Counted from the stretch's first letter, positions 9,529-18,916 are shown. The stretch is 64,000 bases of DNA from Bacteroidales bacterium (GCA_016281315.1 JAEEIJ010000059.1:85798-149797); one strand, 5' to 3'. Notes: generated from the letters alone by a model not told the origin. A program made the numbers and translations.

Positions 9529-10581
9529 TCAATCGTTTACCGAAAACGCCCAGATAATCGCTTCCTGGTAAACTTCCCCGGGTCTTAGCTCCGTGGAGGG
9601 ATAGTCCGGCTTATTGGGCGAGTCCGGGCAGTGCTGGCATTCAATGGCCACGGCGTCGTAGTCTTCGTACGCGCGGCCCCCTTTGCCCACGGGACAACCC
9701 TTCAGCCAGTTGCCGGTGTAGATCTGCACGGCGGGCTGGGTGGTGAGAACGGTCAGGTGACGGCCGGACTTGGCGCCCCAGAGCTGGGCCGCTTCCGAAA
9801 GCTGCCCGGGCGTAGCGCCGTCGATGAGGAAGCAGTTGTCGTAGCCCTTTCCTATCTTGAGCGCCGGGAAAACCGCCTTGATGTCCCGGCCGATTTCCTT
9901 CGCCTCCACGAAATCCATCGGCGTACCCGCCACATCTTCCGGGGCGCCCAGCGGGATGAGGGTTTCGTCCGTGGGGAGCCACTGGGAAGCGTTCAGCTGC
10001 AGTTTATGGTTCAGCACGCTGCCGGAAGCCTCGCCGTCCAGATTGAAATAGACGTGGTTGGTGAGGTTCACCACCGTGGGTTTGTCGGCCTGGGCCGTGA
10101 GGATGAGCTTGAGGGAGTTGTCATCGGCCCAGGTGTAATGGGCCACCGCCTTCAGGTTGCCGGGATACCCCGCCTCGCCGTCCTCGGAGAAGTAGGTGAA
10201 TTCCACGGCATCCCCCTCGATGCGGCTGTCCCACACCTGGTTCTGGAAGCCGTTGGGGCCGCCGTGCAGGTGGTTCGGGCCGTTGTTGATGGGAAGCGTG
10301 TACTCCACGCCGTCCAGGGTGAAGCGACCCTTCGCAATGCGGTTGGCATAGCGGCCGGGCACCTTGCCGGAGCAGGGACCGTCGGCGAAATAATCCAGGG
10401 GATTCGGGTAGCCGATGATGACATCGGCCAGCTTCCCGGCGGCGTCCGGTACGTTGATGGAGACGATGGCCGCTCCCACGCTGCACAGCTGCACGCTGGC
10501 GCCGGAAGCATTCGTTAAGGTATAAAGGTAGATTTCCTTTCCGTCGGGGGAAGTGCCCCAGAGTTTCTTGTCGATGGTCAT
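9529..10581 (-). CDS. galM: Aldose 1-epimerase (galactose mutarotase)
   Basis: This enzyme interconverts the alpha and beta anomers of galactose and glucose, feeding galactokinase in the Leloir pathway; galK is about 8.5 kb away at 18977. Conserved family segments are present in order: NRIAKGRFTL, PNHLHGG (substrate-contacting His), TNHVYFNL (catalytic His), and AIECQHCPDSPNKPDYPS, which has the catalytic Glu. Length (350) is normal and no signal peptide is seen, so it should be cytoplasmic. The gene lies 23 bases after the deformylase stop and probably shares its transcript. Confidence 0.95.
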   Translation of the reverse strand: MTIDKKLWGTSPDGKEIYLYTLTNASGASVQLCSVGAAIVSINVPDAAGKLADVIIGYPNPLDYFADGPCSGKVPGRYANRIAKGRFTLDGVEYTLPINNGPNHLHGGPNGFQNQVWDSRIEGDAVEFTYFSEDGEAGYPGNLKAVAHYTWADDNSLKLILTAQADKPTVVNLTNHVYFNLDGEASGSVLNHKLQLNASQWLPTDETLIPLGAPEDVAGTPMDFVEAKEIGRDIKAVFPALKIGKGYDNCFLIDGATPGQLSEAAQLWGAKSGRHLTVLTTQPAVQIYTGNWLKGCPVGKGGRAYEDYDAVAIECQHCPDSPNKPDYPSTELRPGEVYQEAIIWAFSVND

Positions 10582-10604
10582 AGCTTATGGTGTTTTTGTT
10601 GATT

Positions 10605-11189
10605 CTACTGGTGCCACACGGAATCCGCCCGGTCGGTGTAGAGGATGCCGTCCAGGTGGTCGCATTCGTGCTGGAAGATGATGGCGGTGTAGCCCTCCAC
10701 GCGTTCCGTGACGGGTTCTCCCTCCGGTGTGAGATAGCTAATCTGCACGGCGCGGTGGCGGGGGACGATGCCCCTTAGGCCGGGCAGCGACAGGCAACCC
10801 TCGGGCCCGGAGGTTTTTTCGCCGATAAGCGAATCGATCTGAATGTTGAGGAACGCTTCAAAAGGTTCCCCGGGCTTGTCGTAGCGCAGCACGCAGACGA
10901 TGCGGCGGTTCAGCCCCACCTGCGGCGCGGCGATGCCCACCCCGTCCTGCGAGGGGTCGGTGACGGTGCAGAGCATCTTGGCAAGGAGGGTCTGCAGCTC
11001 CGGTGAACGCAGTTCCCGGGGGCCTAAGTCGACGCTTTGCGCGCGCAGGATGGCGGAGTCCCCGGGCATCGTGCACACATACATCACGGAGTCCTTTTGG
11101 CCGATGACCGCGCGTTCGGCGGCCGTCCATCCGCCGCGGGAAGCGCAGCCGGCAGCCAGCAGAAGCAGGAGGGGAATGAGTCGTTTCAT
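10605..11189 (-). CDS. Peptide deformylase-like protein with lipoprotein signal
   Basis: All three deformylase motifs are intact: GVGIAAPQVG (residues 83-92), EGCLS with metal ligand Cys132, and QHECDHLDG with His174, Glu175 and His178. Deformylase removes the N-formyl group from nascent proteins in the cytoplasm. Here the 194-residue product starts with MKRLIPLLLLLAAGC, a type II signal peptide with Cys15 as the lipidation site, which would place it on a membrane outside the cytoplasm. The ATG at 11189 is chosen because the box TATCTTTA ends four bases before it; a longer reading exists but lies upstream of the promoter. An internal Met36 could give a cytoplasmic form of ordinary deformylase length. 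Whether this is the main deformylase cannot be told from this window. Confidence 0.85.
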   Translation of the reverse strand: MKRLIPLLLLLAAGCASRGGWTAAERAVIGQKDSVMYVCTMPGDSAILRAQSVDLGPRELRSPELQTLLAKMLCTVTDPSQDGVGIAAPQVGLNRRIVCVLRYDKPGEPFEAFLNIQIDSLIGEKTSGPEGCLSLPGLRGIVPRHRAVQISYLTPEGEPVTERVEGYTAIIFQHECDHLDGILYTDRADSVWHQ

Positions 11190-11193
11190 AGCG

Positions 11194-11201
11194 TAAAGAT
11201 A
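11194..11201 (-). promoter_or_regulatory. -7 box of the deformylase-galM unit
   Basis: TATCTTTA matches TAnnTTTG at seven of eight positions and ends four bases before the ATG at 11189, so a leaderless transcript is predicted. Confidence 0.45.
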
Positions 11202-11261
11202 GTAATTATACCCCTTTGTTTTCGAGAAAAACAAGAGAAAATCACAATATATTGGGAATTT

Positions 11262-12623
11262 TTACATCACCAGGTTCGTCACAAACACCACGAGGATGCC
11301 CACGGGGGCGACGAAGCGCATGAGGAAGTAGACGGCGTTAAATAGCTTCACGTTCACCGTGCCGCCGTTCGTGAATTCATCACGGACATCGGCCCTGGAC
11401 ATCTTCCAGCCCACGAAGAGGGTGAAGATGAGGCCGCCTAAGGGCATCAGCCAGTCGGAGCAGAGGTGATCCAGGAAGTCGAAGATGCTGTTCCCAAGGA
11501 TATGGAACCCGGAAAGCGGGCCGAAGGACAGGCTGCACAGGACGCCCACCGCCCAGCAGAGGAAACCCAGCAGCAGGGTGGCGTTCCGGCGTTTGAAACC
11601 GCGTTCGTCGGAGAGGAAGGCCACACCCACCTCCAGCATCGAAATGGCGCTCGAAAGGGCCGCCGCCAGGATGGTAATGAAGAAGACGGCCGAGACCAGC
11701 GTACTCACCAGGGGAAGCCCCTCGCCCATCCGGTGGAAAATGTAGGGCAGGGTCTCAAACACCAGGGAGGGGCCGCCGGAAGGCTGGAGCCCCGCGGCGA
11801 ACACGCTGGGGATGACGGCGAAGGCCGCAATGAGGGCGAACAGCAGGTCGCACACGGCCGTCCCCACGCCGGAGACCATCAGGTTTTCCTCCCGCTTCAC
11901 ATAAGAGGAATAGGTGAGGATGGCACCCACGCCCAGCGACATCGAGAAAAACGCCTGGCCCAGGGCCGCCGCGCAGGCGTCGGCCGTCAGGCGCGAAAAG
12001 TCCGGTTTCACCAGATACGTCACCCCGGCCCAGGCTCCCGGAAGCGTGAGGGAATACACCGCGATGGCCACTATCAGGATGAACAGGGCGGGCATCGCCG
12101 GTTTGGAGAACTTTTCGATGCCTTTGGATACGCCGCCCAGCACGATGAACACCACCGCCGCCATAAAGGCCGTGTGGGTGAGAATCGGCTGCCAGGGAGA
12201 GGAGATGAAATGGCCGAAAAAGCCGGGGATTTCCTCGGCCGGAACGTCTGTAAAACTGAAGGAGAGGGACTTGAAAAGGTATTCCACGCTCCAGCCGCCC
12301 ACCACGGAATAATAGCTCAGCACCAGCATCGGCGAGACGATGGTCACCAGGCCCGCCCAGCGCCAGGGGGTGCCGGGGGCGAGTTTCCGCATCGCGCCGA
12401 AGGTATCCGAACGGGAGCGGCGGCCGATGATGGATTCGGCGTAAAAGATGGGGAGCGCGAGGATGAGCGACGCGGCGATATAGACCAGGATGAAAGCAGC
12501 CCCGCCGTATTCGCCCAGGATATAGGGGAAGCGCCAGATGTTCCCGAGGCCCACGGCGCTGCCCACCATCGCGGCAATCACCGCAAACCGGCTGCCGAAG
12601 TGTTCTCTTTTCTGTTGCATCAA
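11262..12623 (-). CDS. Sodium-dependent transporter, NSS (SNF/LeuT) family
   Basis: This is a 453-residue inner-membrane sodium symporter. The NSS signature is at the N-terminus: GSRFAVIAAMVGSAVGLGN followed by IWRFPYILGEYGGAAF (the unwound TM1 with the sodium and substrate site). About eleven hydrophobic segments can be counted, as in short prokaryotic NSS proteins. Substrates in the family are mostly amino acids or tryptamine-like compounds; the specific one cannot be assigned. It starts 15 bases after the folA stop, suggesting co-transcription with thyA and folA. Confidence 0.93.
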   Translation of the reverse strand: MMQQKREHFGSRFAVIAAMVGSAVGLGNIWRFPYILGEYGGAAFILVYIAASLILALPIFYAESIIGRRSRSDTFGAMRKLAPGTPWRWAGLVTIVSPMLVLSYYSVVGGWSVEYLFKSLSFSFTDVPAEEIPGFFGHFISSPWQPILTHTAFMAAVVFIVLGGVSKGIEKFSKPAMPALFILIVAIAVYSLTLPGAWAGVTYLVKPDFSRLTADACAAALGQAFFSMSLGVGAILTYSSYVKREENLMVSGVGTAVCDLLFALIAAFAVIPSVFAAGLQPSGGPSLVFETLPYIFHRMGEGLPLVSTLVSAVFFITILAAALSSAISMLEVGVAFLSDERGFKRRNATLLLGFLCWAVGVLCSLSFGPLSGFHILGNSIFDFLDHLCSDWLMPLGGLIFTLFVGWKMSRADVRDEFTNGGTVNVKLFNAVYFLMRFVAPVGILVVFVTNLVM

Positions 12624-12638
12624 GTTCGTTTTCCGTCT

Positions 12639-13130
12639 TTACCGGCGACGGTAGACCGCAAATTCAAACGTGTATCCGGTCTCCGGATCCGTGTGGGTTT
12701 CGCTGATACTTTCGCGCTCCCAGAGGAGGGGGTCTATCTCCGGGAAGAAAGTATCGGCCTCGGGCACCGTCGCGTGCACGTGGGTGATGTAGAGCTTGTC
12801 CATCTGGGGCATCGCGGCCCGGTACACGGAAGCGCCGCCGATGACAAAGCACATTTCCGCCCCGGTGGCTTCGGCCACGGCATAAGCCTCGTCAAAGGAA
12901 TAGACGCAGTTCACCTCGGGGATGGGGTCGCCGCCCAGGTTCAGCACGATGTTCGTGCGGCCGGGAAGCGGACGGCCGATGGAAAAATAGGTGGTGCGCC
13001 CCATAATGACGGGGTAGCCGCGGGTGGTGGCCTTGAAATATTTCAGGTCCTCGGCGATGTGCCAGGGGAGGGCATTCTTGACGCCGATTTCGTGGTTTTC
13101 GCCGATGGCGACGATGAGCGCTTTGATCAT
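12639..13130 (-). CDS. folA: Dihydrofolate reductase
   Basis: This enzyme reduces dihydrofolate to tetrahydrofolate with NADPH, regenerating the cofactor oxidised by the thymidylate synthase encoded just upstream. Recognisable segments are [20 protein letters not shown] (Met20 loop with the conserved Trp), [19 protein letters not shown], and [15 protein letters not shown]. Length (163) is standard. The ATG overlaps the thyA stop as ATGA, so translation is coupled. Confidence 0.96.
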   Translation of the reverse strand: MIKALIVAIGENHEIGVKNALPWHIAEDLKYFKATTRGYPVIMGRTTYFSIGRPLPGRTNIVLNLGGDPIPEVNCVYSFDEAYAVAEATGAEMCFVIGGASVYRAAMPQMDKLYITHVHATVPEADTFFPEIDPLLWERESISETHTDPETGYTFEFAVYRRR

Positions 13131-13921
13131 ACGGCAACGGGTGCTTTGATGGCGGGCCAGGGATCGTAGCCCTCCAGGGTGAAGTCTTCGTAGCGGAAGT
13201 CGAAAATGGACTTTACTTCCGGGTTGAGTTTCATTACGGGCAGCGGCCGCGGCTCGCGGGAGAGCTGCAGGGCCACCTGCTCGAAGTGGTTCTTATAGAT
13301 GTGGGTGTCGCCGGTGGTGTGAACGAACTCGCCCGGCTCCAGCCCGCTCACCTGCGCGATCATCAGGGTGAGCAGCGCGTAGGACGCAATGTTGAAAGGC
13401 ACGCCCAGAAACACGTCCGCGCTGCGCTGGTACAGCTGGCAGGAGAGTTTCCCGTCGGCCACGTAAAACTGGAACAGGCAGTGGCAGGGAGGGAGGGCCA
13501 TTTTGTCGATTTCGGACGGATTCCAGGCCGTTACCAGCATTCTGCGGGAGTCCGGATGGTGTTGTATCAGGTCAATTACATTCGAAAGTTGGTCGATTAC
13601 CCTTCCATCCGCAGATTGCCAGGAGCGCCACTGGTGACCATACACGGGACCCAGGTCTCCGTTTTCATCGGCCCATTCATCCCAGATGGAAACGCCGTTA
13701 TCCTTCAGATATTTGATATTCGTATCCCCGGCGATGAACCACAGAAGCTCGTGGATGATGGATTTCAGATGCACTTTCTTGGTGGTGAGGAGCGGGAAGC
13801 CGTCCGCGAGATTGAAACGCATCTGGTAGCCGAATACGCTCTGCGTTCCGGTGCCAGTGCGGTCCTCTTTCATCACGCCGTTTTCACGGATATGCCTCAA
13901 CAAATCCAGGTACTGTTTCAT
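13127..13921 (-). CDS. thyA: Thymidylate synthase
   Basis: ThyA methylates dUMP to dTMP using methylenetetrahydrofolate. The catalytic Cys146 sits in LPPCHC, in register with the E. coli enzyme, and the total length of 264 residues is also the same. [11 protein letters not shown] and the substrate segment [16 protein letters not shown] are conserved. A TTG at 13930 would add three residues, but it lies within the promoter box TACCTTTG (13928-13935), so the ATG at 13921 is the real start. It forms an operon with folA. Confidence 0.97.
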   Translation of the reverse strand: MKQYLDLLRHIRENGVMKEDRTGTGTQSVFGYQMRFNLADGFPLLTTKKVHLKSIIHELLWFIAGDTNIKYLKDNGVSIWDEWADENGDLGPVYGHQWRSWQSADGRVIDQLSNVIDLIQHHPDSRRMLVTAWNPSEIDKMALPPCHCLFQFYVADGKLSCQLYQRSADVFLGVPFNIASYALLTLMIAQVSGLEPGEFVHTTGDTHIYKNHFEQVALQLSREPRPLPVMKLNPEVKSIFDFRYEDFTLEGYDPWPAIKAPVAV

Positions 13922-13927
13922 AACCTG

Positions 13928-13935
13928 CAAAGGTA
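13928..13935 (-). promoter_or_regulatory. -7 box of thyA-folA
   Basis: TACCTTTG is an exact TAnnTTTG match with six bases to the thyA ATG, so the transcript should be leaderless. The -33 region would fall inside the 3' end of the upstream gene. Confidence 0.6.
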
Positions 13936-13945
13936 AATAAAAAAA

Positions 13946-16900
13946 TCAAAAGTCTACCCCGAAGATGAGCGAGAAACTGTAGGGTTTCTGCTGCCCGGTG
14001 TAGGGGTAAAGGTGGCCGCCCAGATAGCTGAAGGACACGCCCACCGAGGCGTCGAAGGGCAGGAAGAACAGGCGGGCCAGGGAGGCCGAAAGATCGGCCC
14101 CCACGCTCCACAGGTCATACCCGTTCTTTAGACCGGTATAGTCCGCGTGCGGAGTGAGGAGGAAGTTCCGGATATAGGCCACTGCCGGAATGGAAATATC
14201 TCCCACATAGATGGGGATGGCATAGTCCGCCGTCACCCGCCACTGCCAGGGGAAATTCTGGCCGATGAGCGCGGAAAGCCCGGTGGCGGAATTGAACCCG
14301 CGGGGCGCCACGCCGGCATAGAGGTCGCCCAGAAGACACTTATCCATTTTCTGCTGCCCGGTGAAGGTGAGCCGGAGGCCCTGCGCACGCGTGAAGCCCG
14401 GAAGATAGGCATAGGCGTAGGCATAAGTATTGGGCGCATAATACTGCGTGAGCCCGGGCCGGAAACCGGCTCCCACCTCCACGCCCAATCCCCAGCGGGG
14501 ATAGGCCTGCGAGCTGCCCCGGCGTGCCATAATGTAGCCGCGAAGGGCTCCGGAAAGATGGCTTGACGCCGGGCCGGAGGGTTCCAGCGTCTGTGTGGTG
14601 CGGCTGTACAGCGCCGGAACGCCGGCCAGGGTGCCGTTCTGCCGGAGTTCCTGCATCCCCAGGGCGAACGGGTTGTTGGTGAACGCGTAATTCACCTGGG
14701 GCGTGAGGCCGTAGAGAACTCCGCCCTTGTTGAAGGACCAGGGGATATAGGCGCGCAGGCTGCCGGAGATTTCCGGCGTGGCCTGCAGGACGGAAGCGGT
14801 CCGGTAGGAGCCGTAGGTGCCGTCGAAATAGTGCTGGATCACATAGAGCCGGGACTGGGAATTGCCGATGTCCAGGCTGGCCTCGAATACGGGATAGAGT
14901 CCGCTGTATACGGCCTGCAGGTGCAGGGAACTGCGCCAGGCGCCGTCGCGGTCCGGATCCGGGTGGACGGCCAGGCCCACCATTCCGGAGAAGGTCCCCA
15001 GCGTATTCTGGAAATAGCCGCTCACGCCCGGGGCGGCCGTCTCATAGGAGAAGTCCCCGCTGCCGCTCTTCACGGCGTCGTAATCCACGTACAGGGGGAC
15101 CCAGGAGTGCAGACGGAGCGGGTGCGCCAGCTTGCGGTAGCGTTTCGGGGCCGACAGCGGCACGAACGAATCCAAATCCGGCGCCGGGCCCAGGGCCTGT
15201 TCCTGGGCGGTGATGGCATCCTCCACGGGACGCGCCGTCACATCGGCCCAGGCCACCTCCCGGGGCTGCAGGGCGCTCAGGGGCGTGCGGTAAAGCGGCC
15301 GGCCTTCCTGCGCCTGCGACACATAATAGAGGTATTCCCCGTCGGAGACGAAATCCGTGGCGCCGAAGGGGGTCGACGTGATCTGCTGCAACTGACCGGT
15401 GGCGGGATGATAGCGGTAGAGCTCGTTCACGCCGCTCCGGTCGCTCACCCATTCCAGGCATTCCGCGGCTGAACCAAGATTTACCAGCTTCTGCTCCGAC
15501 GGCGGGAGCACTTCCGTCCAGGTGCCGTCGGCCGAGAGTTTATACAGGCCGAAGCCGCCGCGGGAGATGCCCGCCACATAGATCTCGTCCCCGATCCAGG
15601 CCGATTCCGTCCCCTGCACGCCTTCCGGCAGCGGGACACGCCGGAGCACGGCACCTTTATCGGCCTGCAGGACCACCAGGAGGGTTACGCCCTCCACGGG
15701 ATACTCCACCACCGCCAGGCGCTCCCCGTCCGGGGAAGGCTGCGGATTGTAGTACCGCGTGCCGCGGGTGATCTGCTCCACTTTATCCAGCATCGGATTG
15801 TAGCGGCAGATGACCGACGTCCCGTCCAGGTCCCAGCGGGGATGCCGGCGGGTTTCCGACCAGTAGACATAGGCGTGTTCGTCCCAGAACAGGGAGGATG
15901 TGTTGGAGGCGAACTTGCGGACCACCTTCATCTTCCCGTCTTTGAAACGGACCAGTTCGTCCGGACGCAGATAACTCTTCCGGAGAACCAGGAAACCGTC
16001 TCCGGTCCACTGCGGGGAGTCGTATTCCATATCGTAGGCTTCGTCCGGGGTTACGACCTCCATCGGCATAAAAGGTCCGCGGGCGGCGCGCTGCGCTTCC
16101 CAGATTCCGTTGAAATGCTCCTGGATATCCTTGAACGCCTCTTTGAACGGCTTCCCGGCGTGCTCCGCTATCACTTTCTGCGAGTTGTACGGCGCCACAT
16201 ACCAGGGCTTTTTCCAGGCCAGGTCCAGTGCTTCCCTGAGGATCAGCGGGTCCCCGTATAAGGTGCGGGCGCCGCCCAGCGTCACATAGCCCAGCGCATA
16301 GTGGTCCGGCGTATAATGCTTGTAGGAGCCGTAGCGCCAGCGGTCCCAGCTGCGGGTCTTCCCGGCCGAGAGCGCCACCTGATAGTAATTCAGGAAATCG
16401 GCCGTGCGGGCGCGCGTACCGCGGGCGAGGCCGGTTTCGGCCACCACGGCGTCTCCTTCGGCCAGGGACTGCTCGATGTAGAGCTGCCAGTAAACGGGCG
16501 CCCACATCTGCCCGGTAAGCCAGGGGAGGATGCCCCGCTGGCCGAACTGGAGCTGCGACTGGTGCCGGGGCTCGTGGGCGGAGAGCTGAAGGTTCCAGGG
16601 AATGGGCTCCGGGCCGTAGGCTTCCGGATGGGTGTATAGGTCCATCCGGCTGGGGGCCCAGCCCACCGAGCCGTTGGAGTAGGTGTTGTGCGTATGGAGC
16701 ACCACCGGCATTTTCCGGCACTGCCCCGCACCGGGGGTCATATCTCCGAGGCTCCTTCCCATCGGCAGGCGGTATTGCTCCAGCGCGCGGGCGTAACTGC
16801 GGGCCAGGGAATCGGCCCCCTGCGGGAAAATCACCTCATAATGCGCCGATTCCAGGCTATACCAGCGAAGACGGGCGGGGTCGTCCCCGGGAAGGTAGAA

Positions 16901-16975
16901 CTGCGCCCGCAGCGGAACCCCGGCGAGAAAGACCAGGGCCAGGGGCAGCAGGTATTTTCGGATTTGCGCGCGCAT
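13946..16975 (-). CDS. Large exported protein: degenerate zincin-like N-domain, TolB-like propeller, outer-membrane barrel
   Basis: This 1009-residue protein is not characterised to my knowledge. A signal peptide ends near residue 24 (VPLRAQ). Residues about 35-300 resemble a gluzincin peptidase and include HEPRH at 134-138, a form of HExxH, followed by EGDAVVAE near 173-180, where a third zinc ligand would lie. Residues about 310-600 contain repeated beta-propeller units (for example YNPQPSPDGERLAVVEY). The last ~350 residues alternate aromatic and polar residues as in an outer-membrane barrel and end in Phe (IFGVDF). The ATG at 16975 is chosen because the TTG at 16984 lies in the promoter box. 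Function is unknown; a surface peptidase or sensor is possible. Confidence 0.8.
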   Translation of the reverse strand: MRAQIRKYLLPLALVFLAGVPLRAQFYLPGDDPARLRWYSLESAHYEVIFPQGADSLARSYARALEQYRLPMGRSLGDMTPGAGQCRKMPVVLHTHNTYSNGSVGWAPSRMDLYTHPEAYGPEPIPWNLQLSAHEPRHQSQLQFGQRGILPWLTGQMWAPVYWQLYIEQSLAEGDAVVAETGLARGTRARTADFLNYYQVALSAGKTRSWDRWRYGSYKHYTPDHYALGYVTLGGARTLYGDPLILREALDLAWKKPWYVAPYNSQKVIAEHAGKPFKEAFKDIQEHFNGIWEAQRAARGPFMPMEVVTPDEAYDMEYDSPQWTGDGFLVLRKSYLRPDELVRFKDGKMKVVRKFASNTSSLFWDEHAYVYWSETRRHPRWDLDGTSVICRYNPMLDKVEQITRGTRYYNPQPSPDGERLAVVEYPVEGVTLLVVLQADKGAVLRRVPLPEGVQGTESAWIGDEIYVAGISRGGFGLYKLSADGTWTEVLPPSEQKLVNLGSAAECLEWVSDRSGVNELYRYHPATGQLQQITSTPFGATDFVSDGEYLYYVSQAQEGRPLYRTPLSALQPREVAWADVTARPVEDAITAQEQALGPAPDLDSFVPLSAPKRYRKLAHPLRLHSWVPLYVDYDAVKSGSGDFSYETAAPGVSGYFQNTLGTFSGMVGLAVHPDPDRDGAWRSSLHLQAVYSGLYPVFEASLDIGNSQSRLYVIQHYFDGTYGSYRTASVLQATPEISGSLRAYIPWSFNKGGVLYGLTPQVNYAFTNNPFALGMQELRQNGTLAGVPALYSRTTQTLEPSGPASSHLSGALRGYIMARRGSSQAYPRWGLGVEVGAGFRPGLTQYYAPNTYAYAYAYLPGFTRAQGLRLTFTGQQKMDKCLLGDLYAGVAPRGFNSATGLSALIGQNFPWQWRVTADYAIPIYVGDISIPAVAYIRNFLLTPHADYTGLKNGYDLWSVGADLSASLARLFFLPFDASVGVSFSYLGGHLYPYTGQQKPYSFSLIFGVDF

Positions 16976-16981
16976 ATACCG

Positions 16982-16989
16982 CAAATTTA
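16982..16989 (-). promoter_or_regulatory. -7 box of the propeller/barrel gene
   Basis: TAAATTTG on the minus strand is an exact TAnnTTTG match, six bases from the ATG at 16975; a leaderless mRNA is predicted. Confidence 0.55.
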
Positions 16990-17001
16990 ACCAAAAAACC
17001 G

Positions 17002-17009
17002 TACATTTG
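17002..17009 (+). promoter_or_regulatory. -7 box of the thioredoxin-fold lipoprotein gene
   Basis: TACATTTG is an exact TAnnTTTG match only four bases before the ATG at 17014, divergent from and nearly abutting the box at 16982-16989. Confidence 0.55.
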
Positions 17010-17013
17010 CCTT

Positions 17014-17970
17014 ATGATGCAGGCAAGACCGTATATATTTTTCGCGCTCGCCCTGGCTGTCGCACTCTCCTGCGGGCCCAAGAAGCCCAGGAATCAGGCG
17101 CCGGCCAAGCGGGATTTCCCGAAGGCCGAAGCCCCGGTGATGGTCACCGAACCCGCCCAGCGCCTGGACTGGCTCTGCAACCATTTCTGGGACCGTTTTA
17201 CCGCCCCGGACAGCCTCTATTTCTGCGACTCGGTCACCGTGAACGGCGTTCCGCTGGAACAGGTGGAGAAGCAGATGGGCGTCTTCGCGACGCTCACCCA
17301 GCAGGCGCCGCTGGCTAAGGGGCAGAAGGCGATGAGTGCGATGTACGACCGCCTGGAGGCCTTCCAGCTGGCCCATCCGGAAGGGAACGTCCTGCCGGAG
17401 GTGGTGGGACTCGCCACCCGCTACTTCTACGACCCCAACTCCCCCGTCCGCAGCGAGGACCTGTACCTGCCGCTCGCGGAGAAACTGGCTGCATCGGCCC
17501 TCATCCGGGAAGACTACCGCGCAAACTACGCCTGGGAGGCGAAAGTCTGTTCGCTGAACCGGACGGGCACGGTGGCGGCCGATTTCACTTTCATTGACAC
17601 CGCCGGAAAGCGCTGCACCCTGCATTCCATCAAGGCGGAAAGGACTTTCCTCATTTTCGGCAATCCGGACTGCGACGCCTGCCGCGACCTGGTGGCGATG
17701 ATGGCGCAGTATCCGGGCATCCAGGCGCAGATTTCCAGCGGCGCCCTCAAGGTGGTGGACGTCTACATCGACGAAGACATCGCCCTCTGGAAGGAGCGGA
17801 TGGCCGATTATCCGAAGGATTGGATCTGCGGCTACGACCCCACGTTCACCATCCGGCAGGACCGTATCTACGCCGTCCGCGCCATCCCTTCGCTGTACCT
17901 GCTTGACGCAAAAAAAACGGTGCTGGTCAAAGACGCGGCACCGGAAATCATTCTGCAGGCACTGCTTTAG
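17014..17970 (+). CDS. Lipoprotein with DUF5106-like and thioredoxin-like domains
   Basis: This 318-residue protein begins with a lipoprotein signal (YIFFALALAVALSCG; Cys near residue 20). The middle (about 45-180) resembles DUF5106, a helical domain found ahead of thioredoxin folds in Bacteroidales. The C-terminal half looks like a thioredoxin/TlpA fold: VAADFTFIDTAGKRCTLH, then FLIFGNPDCDACRDL with a CxxC pair (CDAC), and the cis-Pro loop VRAIPSLYLLD. It is probably a periplasmic thiol-disulfide oxidoreductase on a membrane anchor. Two ATGs stand in tandem at 17014 and 17017; given the very close promoter either could be used. Confidence 0.8.
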   Translation: MMQARPYIFFALALAVALSCGPKKPRNQAPAKRDFPKAEAPVMVTEPAQRLDWLCNHFWDRFTAPDSLYFCDSVTVNGVPLEQVEKQMGVFATLTQQAPLAKGQKAMSAMYDRLEAFQLAHPEGNVLPEVVGLATRYFYDPNSPVRSEDLYLPLAEKLAASALIREDYRANYAWEAKVCSLNRTGTVAADFTFIDTAGKRCTLHSIKAERTFLIFGNPDCDACRDLVAMMAQYPGIQAQISSGALKVVDVYIDEDIALWKERMADYPKDWICGYDPTFTIRQDRIYAVRAIPSLYLLDAKKTVLVKDAAPEIILQALL

Positions 17971-17973
17971 CGG

Positions 17974-18912
17974 TTATTTACACGGCAAACTCACCTGGAT
18001 GGGACGGTGGTCACTCACCCCGCCCAGGTATTTCTTACCGGAGTAGGTGCGCAGGGGCTTCTCGCCGCCGTGCTTTTTGTCGTTTTCCGTGAGAAAGGCC
18101 GGGTGCAGGATGCGCATCGGCCCGGCATTGGTCGCGGGCGTTGCAAAGAACATATCGATGAGTTCCCAGTCTCCGTCATAACGGATCGTTCCCTGTCCCT
18201 TTTTGTGGAGCGGTTCCGCAAGGTTCCTCAGGGTGGGAGACAGTTTCTTGTAGACGGGATTCGCCGGCGTGTCGTTCATATCTCCCATCGCCACGATCCG
18301 TTTATATCCGGCTCCCTGCAGGGAATCCGCCAGAGCCCGCAGGCGTTTGACCGCCCGCTCGCGGCGCTTGTTCGTCTCCTCGACGCCGCTGTACTTGGAA
18401 GGGTGGTGGTTCACCAGGAAGGCGATGGGCTCCCCGCCTCCCACCGGCTTGAACTGCGCCAGCAGGATGTCCCGCGTGGTGAGAACTTCTCCCTTCTTTC
18501 CATAGATGTGGCAGGGTTTGGCGCGGACGAACTTGAGCCGGGAGCTCCGGTACAGCAGCGCCACGTCAATCCCGCGGGGATCCGGAGAATCGAAGTGTAC
18601 GATCTTGTAATCCAGTTTCCTTAGCGCCGTATCCTCCAGAAGCCGTTTGAGGGCGAACTTGTTTTCTACCTCGGCCAGCCCCACCACATCGGGCGTCCCG
18701 GCCCAGAGCAGGGTCTTTGCGATGGCGTTGCTCTTGGCCTTGAACCGGCGTTTCGTCCAGCGTTTGTCCCCCTTGGAGGAAAACTCCGTATCCGCGCTTC
18801 CGGCGCCGCCGTCGCGCCAGTCAAAATAGTTTTCCAGGTTCCAGAACAGGACTTTCAGGCTGTCGCCCGGCTGGATAGCCGCCAAAAAAAGGCACAAAAA
18901 CAATGTTTTCAT
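17974..18912 (-). CDS. Secreted endonuclease/exonuclease/phosphatase-family protein
   Basis: This is a 312-residue EEP-fold hydrolase. A short signal peptide (MKTLFLCLFLAAIQ) precedes the domain. Family motifs in order are VLFWNLENYF (the conserved Asn), VVGLAEVEN (metal-binding Glu), FLVNHHPSK, VAMGDMNDTPANP (Asp and Asn) and GGVSDHRPIQVSL (general base Asp and His). The catalytic set is thus complete. Bacteroidetes encode many such exported nucleases or phosphodiesterases, which probably scavenge phosphate or DNA; the actual substrate cannot be assigned. It converges with the 17014 gene, with three bases between the stops, and diverges from galK. Confidence 0.88.
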   Translation of the reverse strand: MKTLFLCLFLAAIQPGDSLKVLFWNLENYFDWRDGGAGSADTEFSSKGDKRWTKRRFKAKSNAIAKTLLWAGTPDVVGLAEVENKFALKRLLEDTALRKLDYKIVHFDSPDPRGIDVALLYRSSRLKFVRAKPCHIYGKKGEVLTTRDILLAQFKPVGGGEPIAFLVNHHPSKYSGVEETNKRRERAVKRLRALADSLQGAGYKRIVAMGDMNDTPANPVYKKLSPTLRNLAEPLHKKGQGTIRYDGDWELIDMFFATPATNAGPMRILHPAFLTENDKKHGGEKPLRTYSGKKYLGGVSDHRPIQVSLPCK

Positions 18913-18916
18913 GCCT

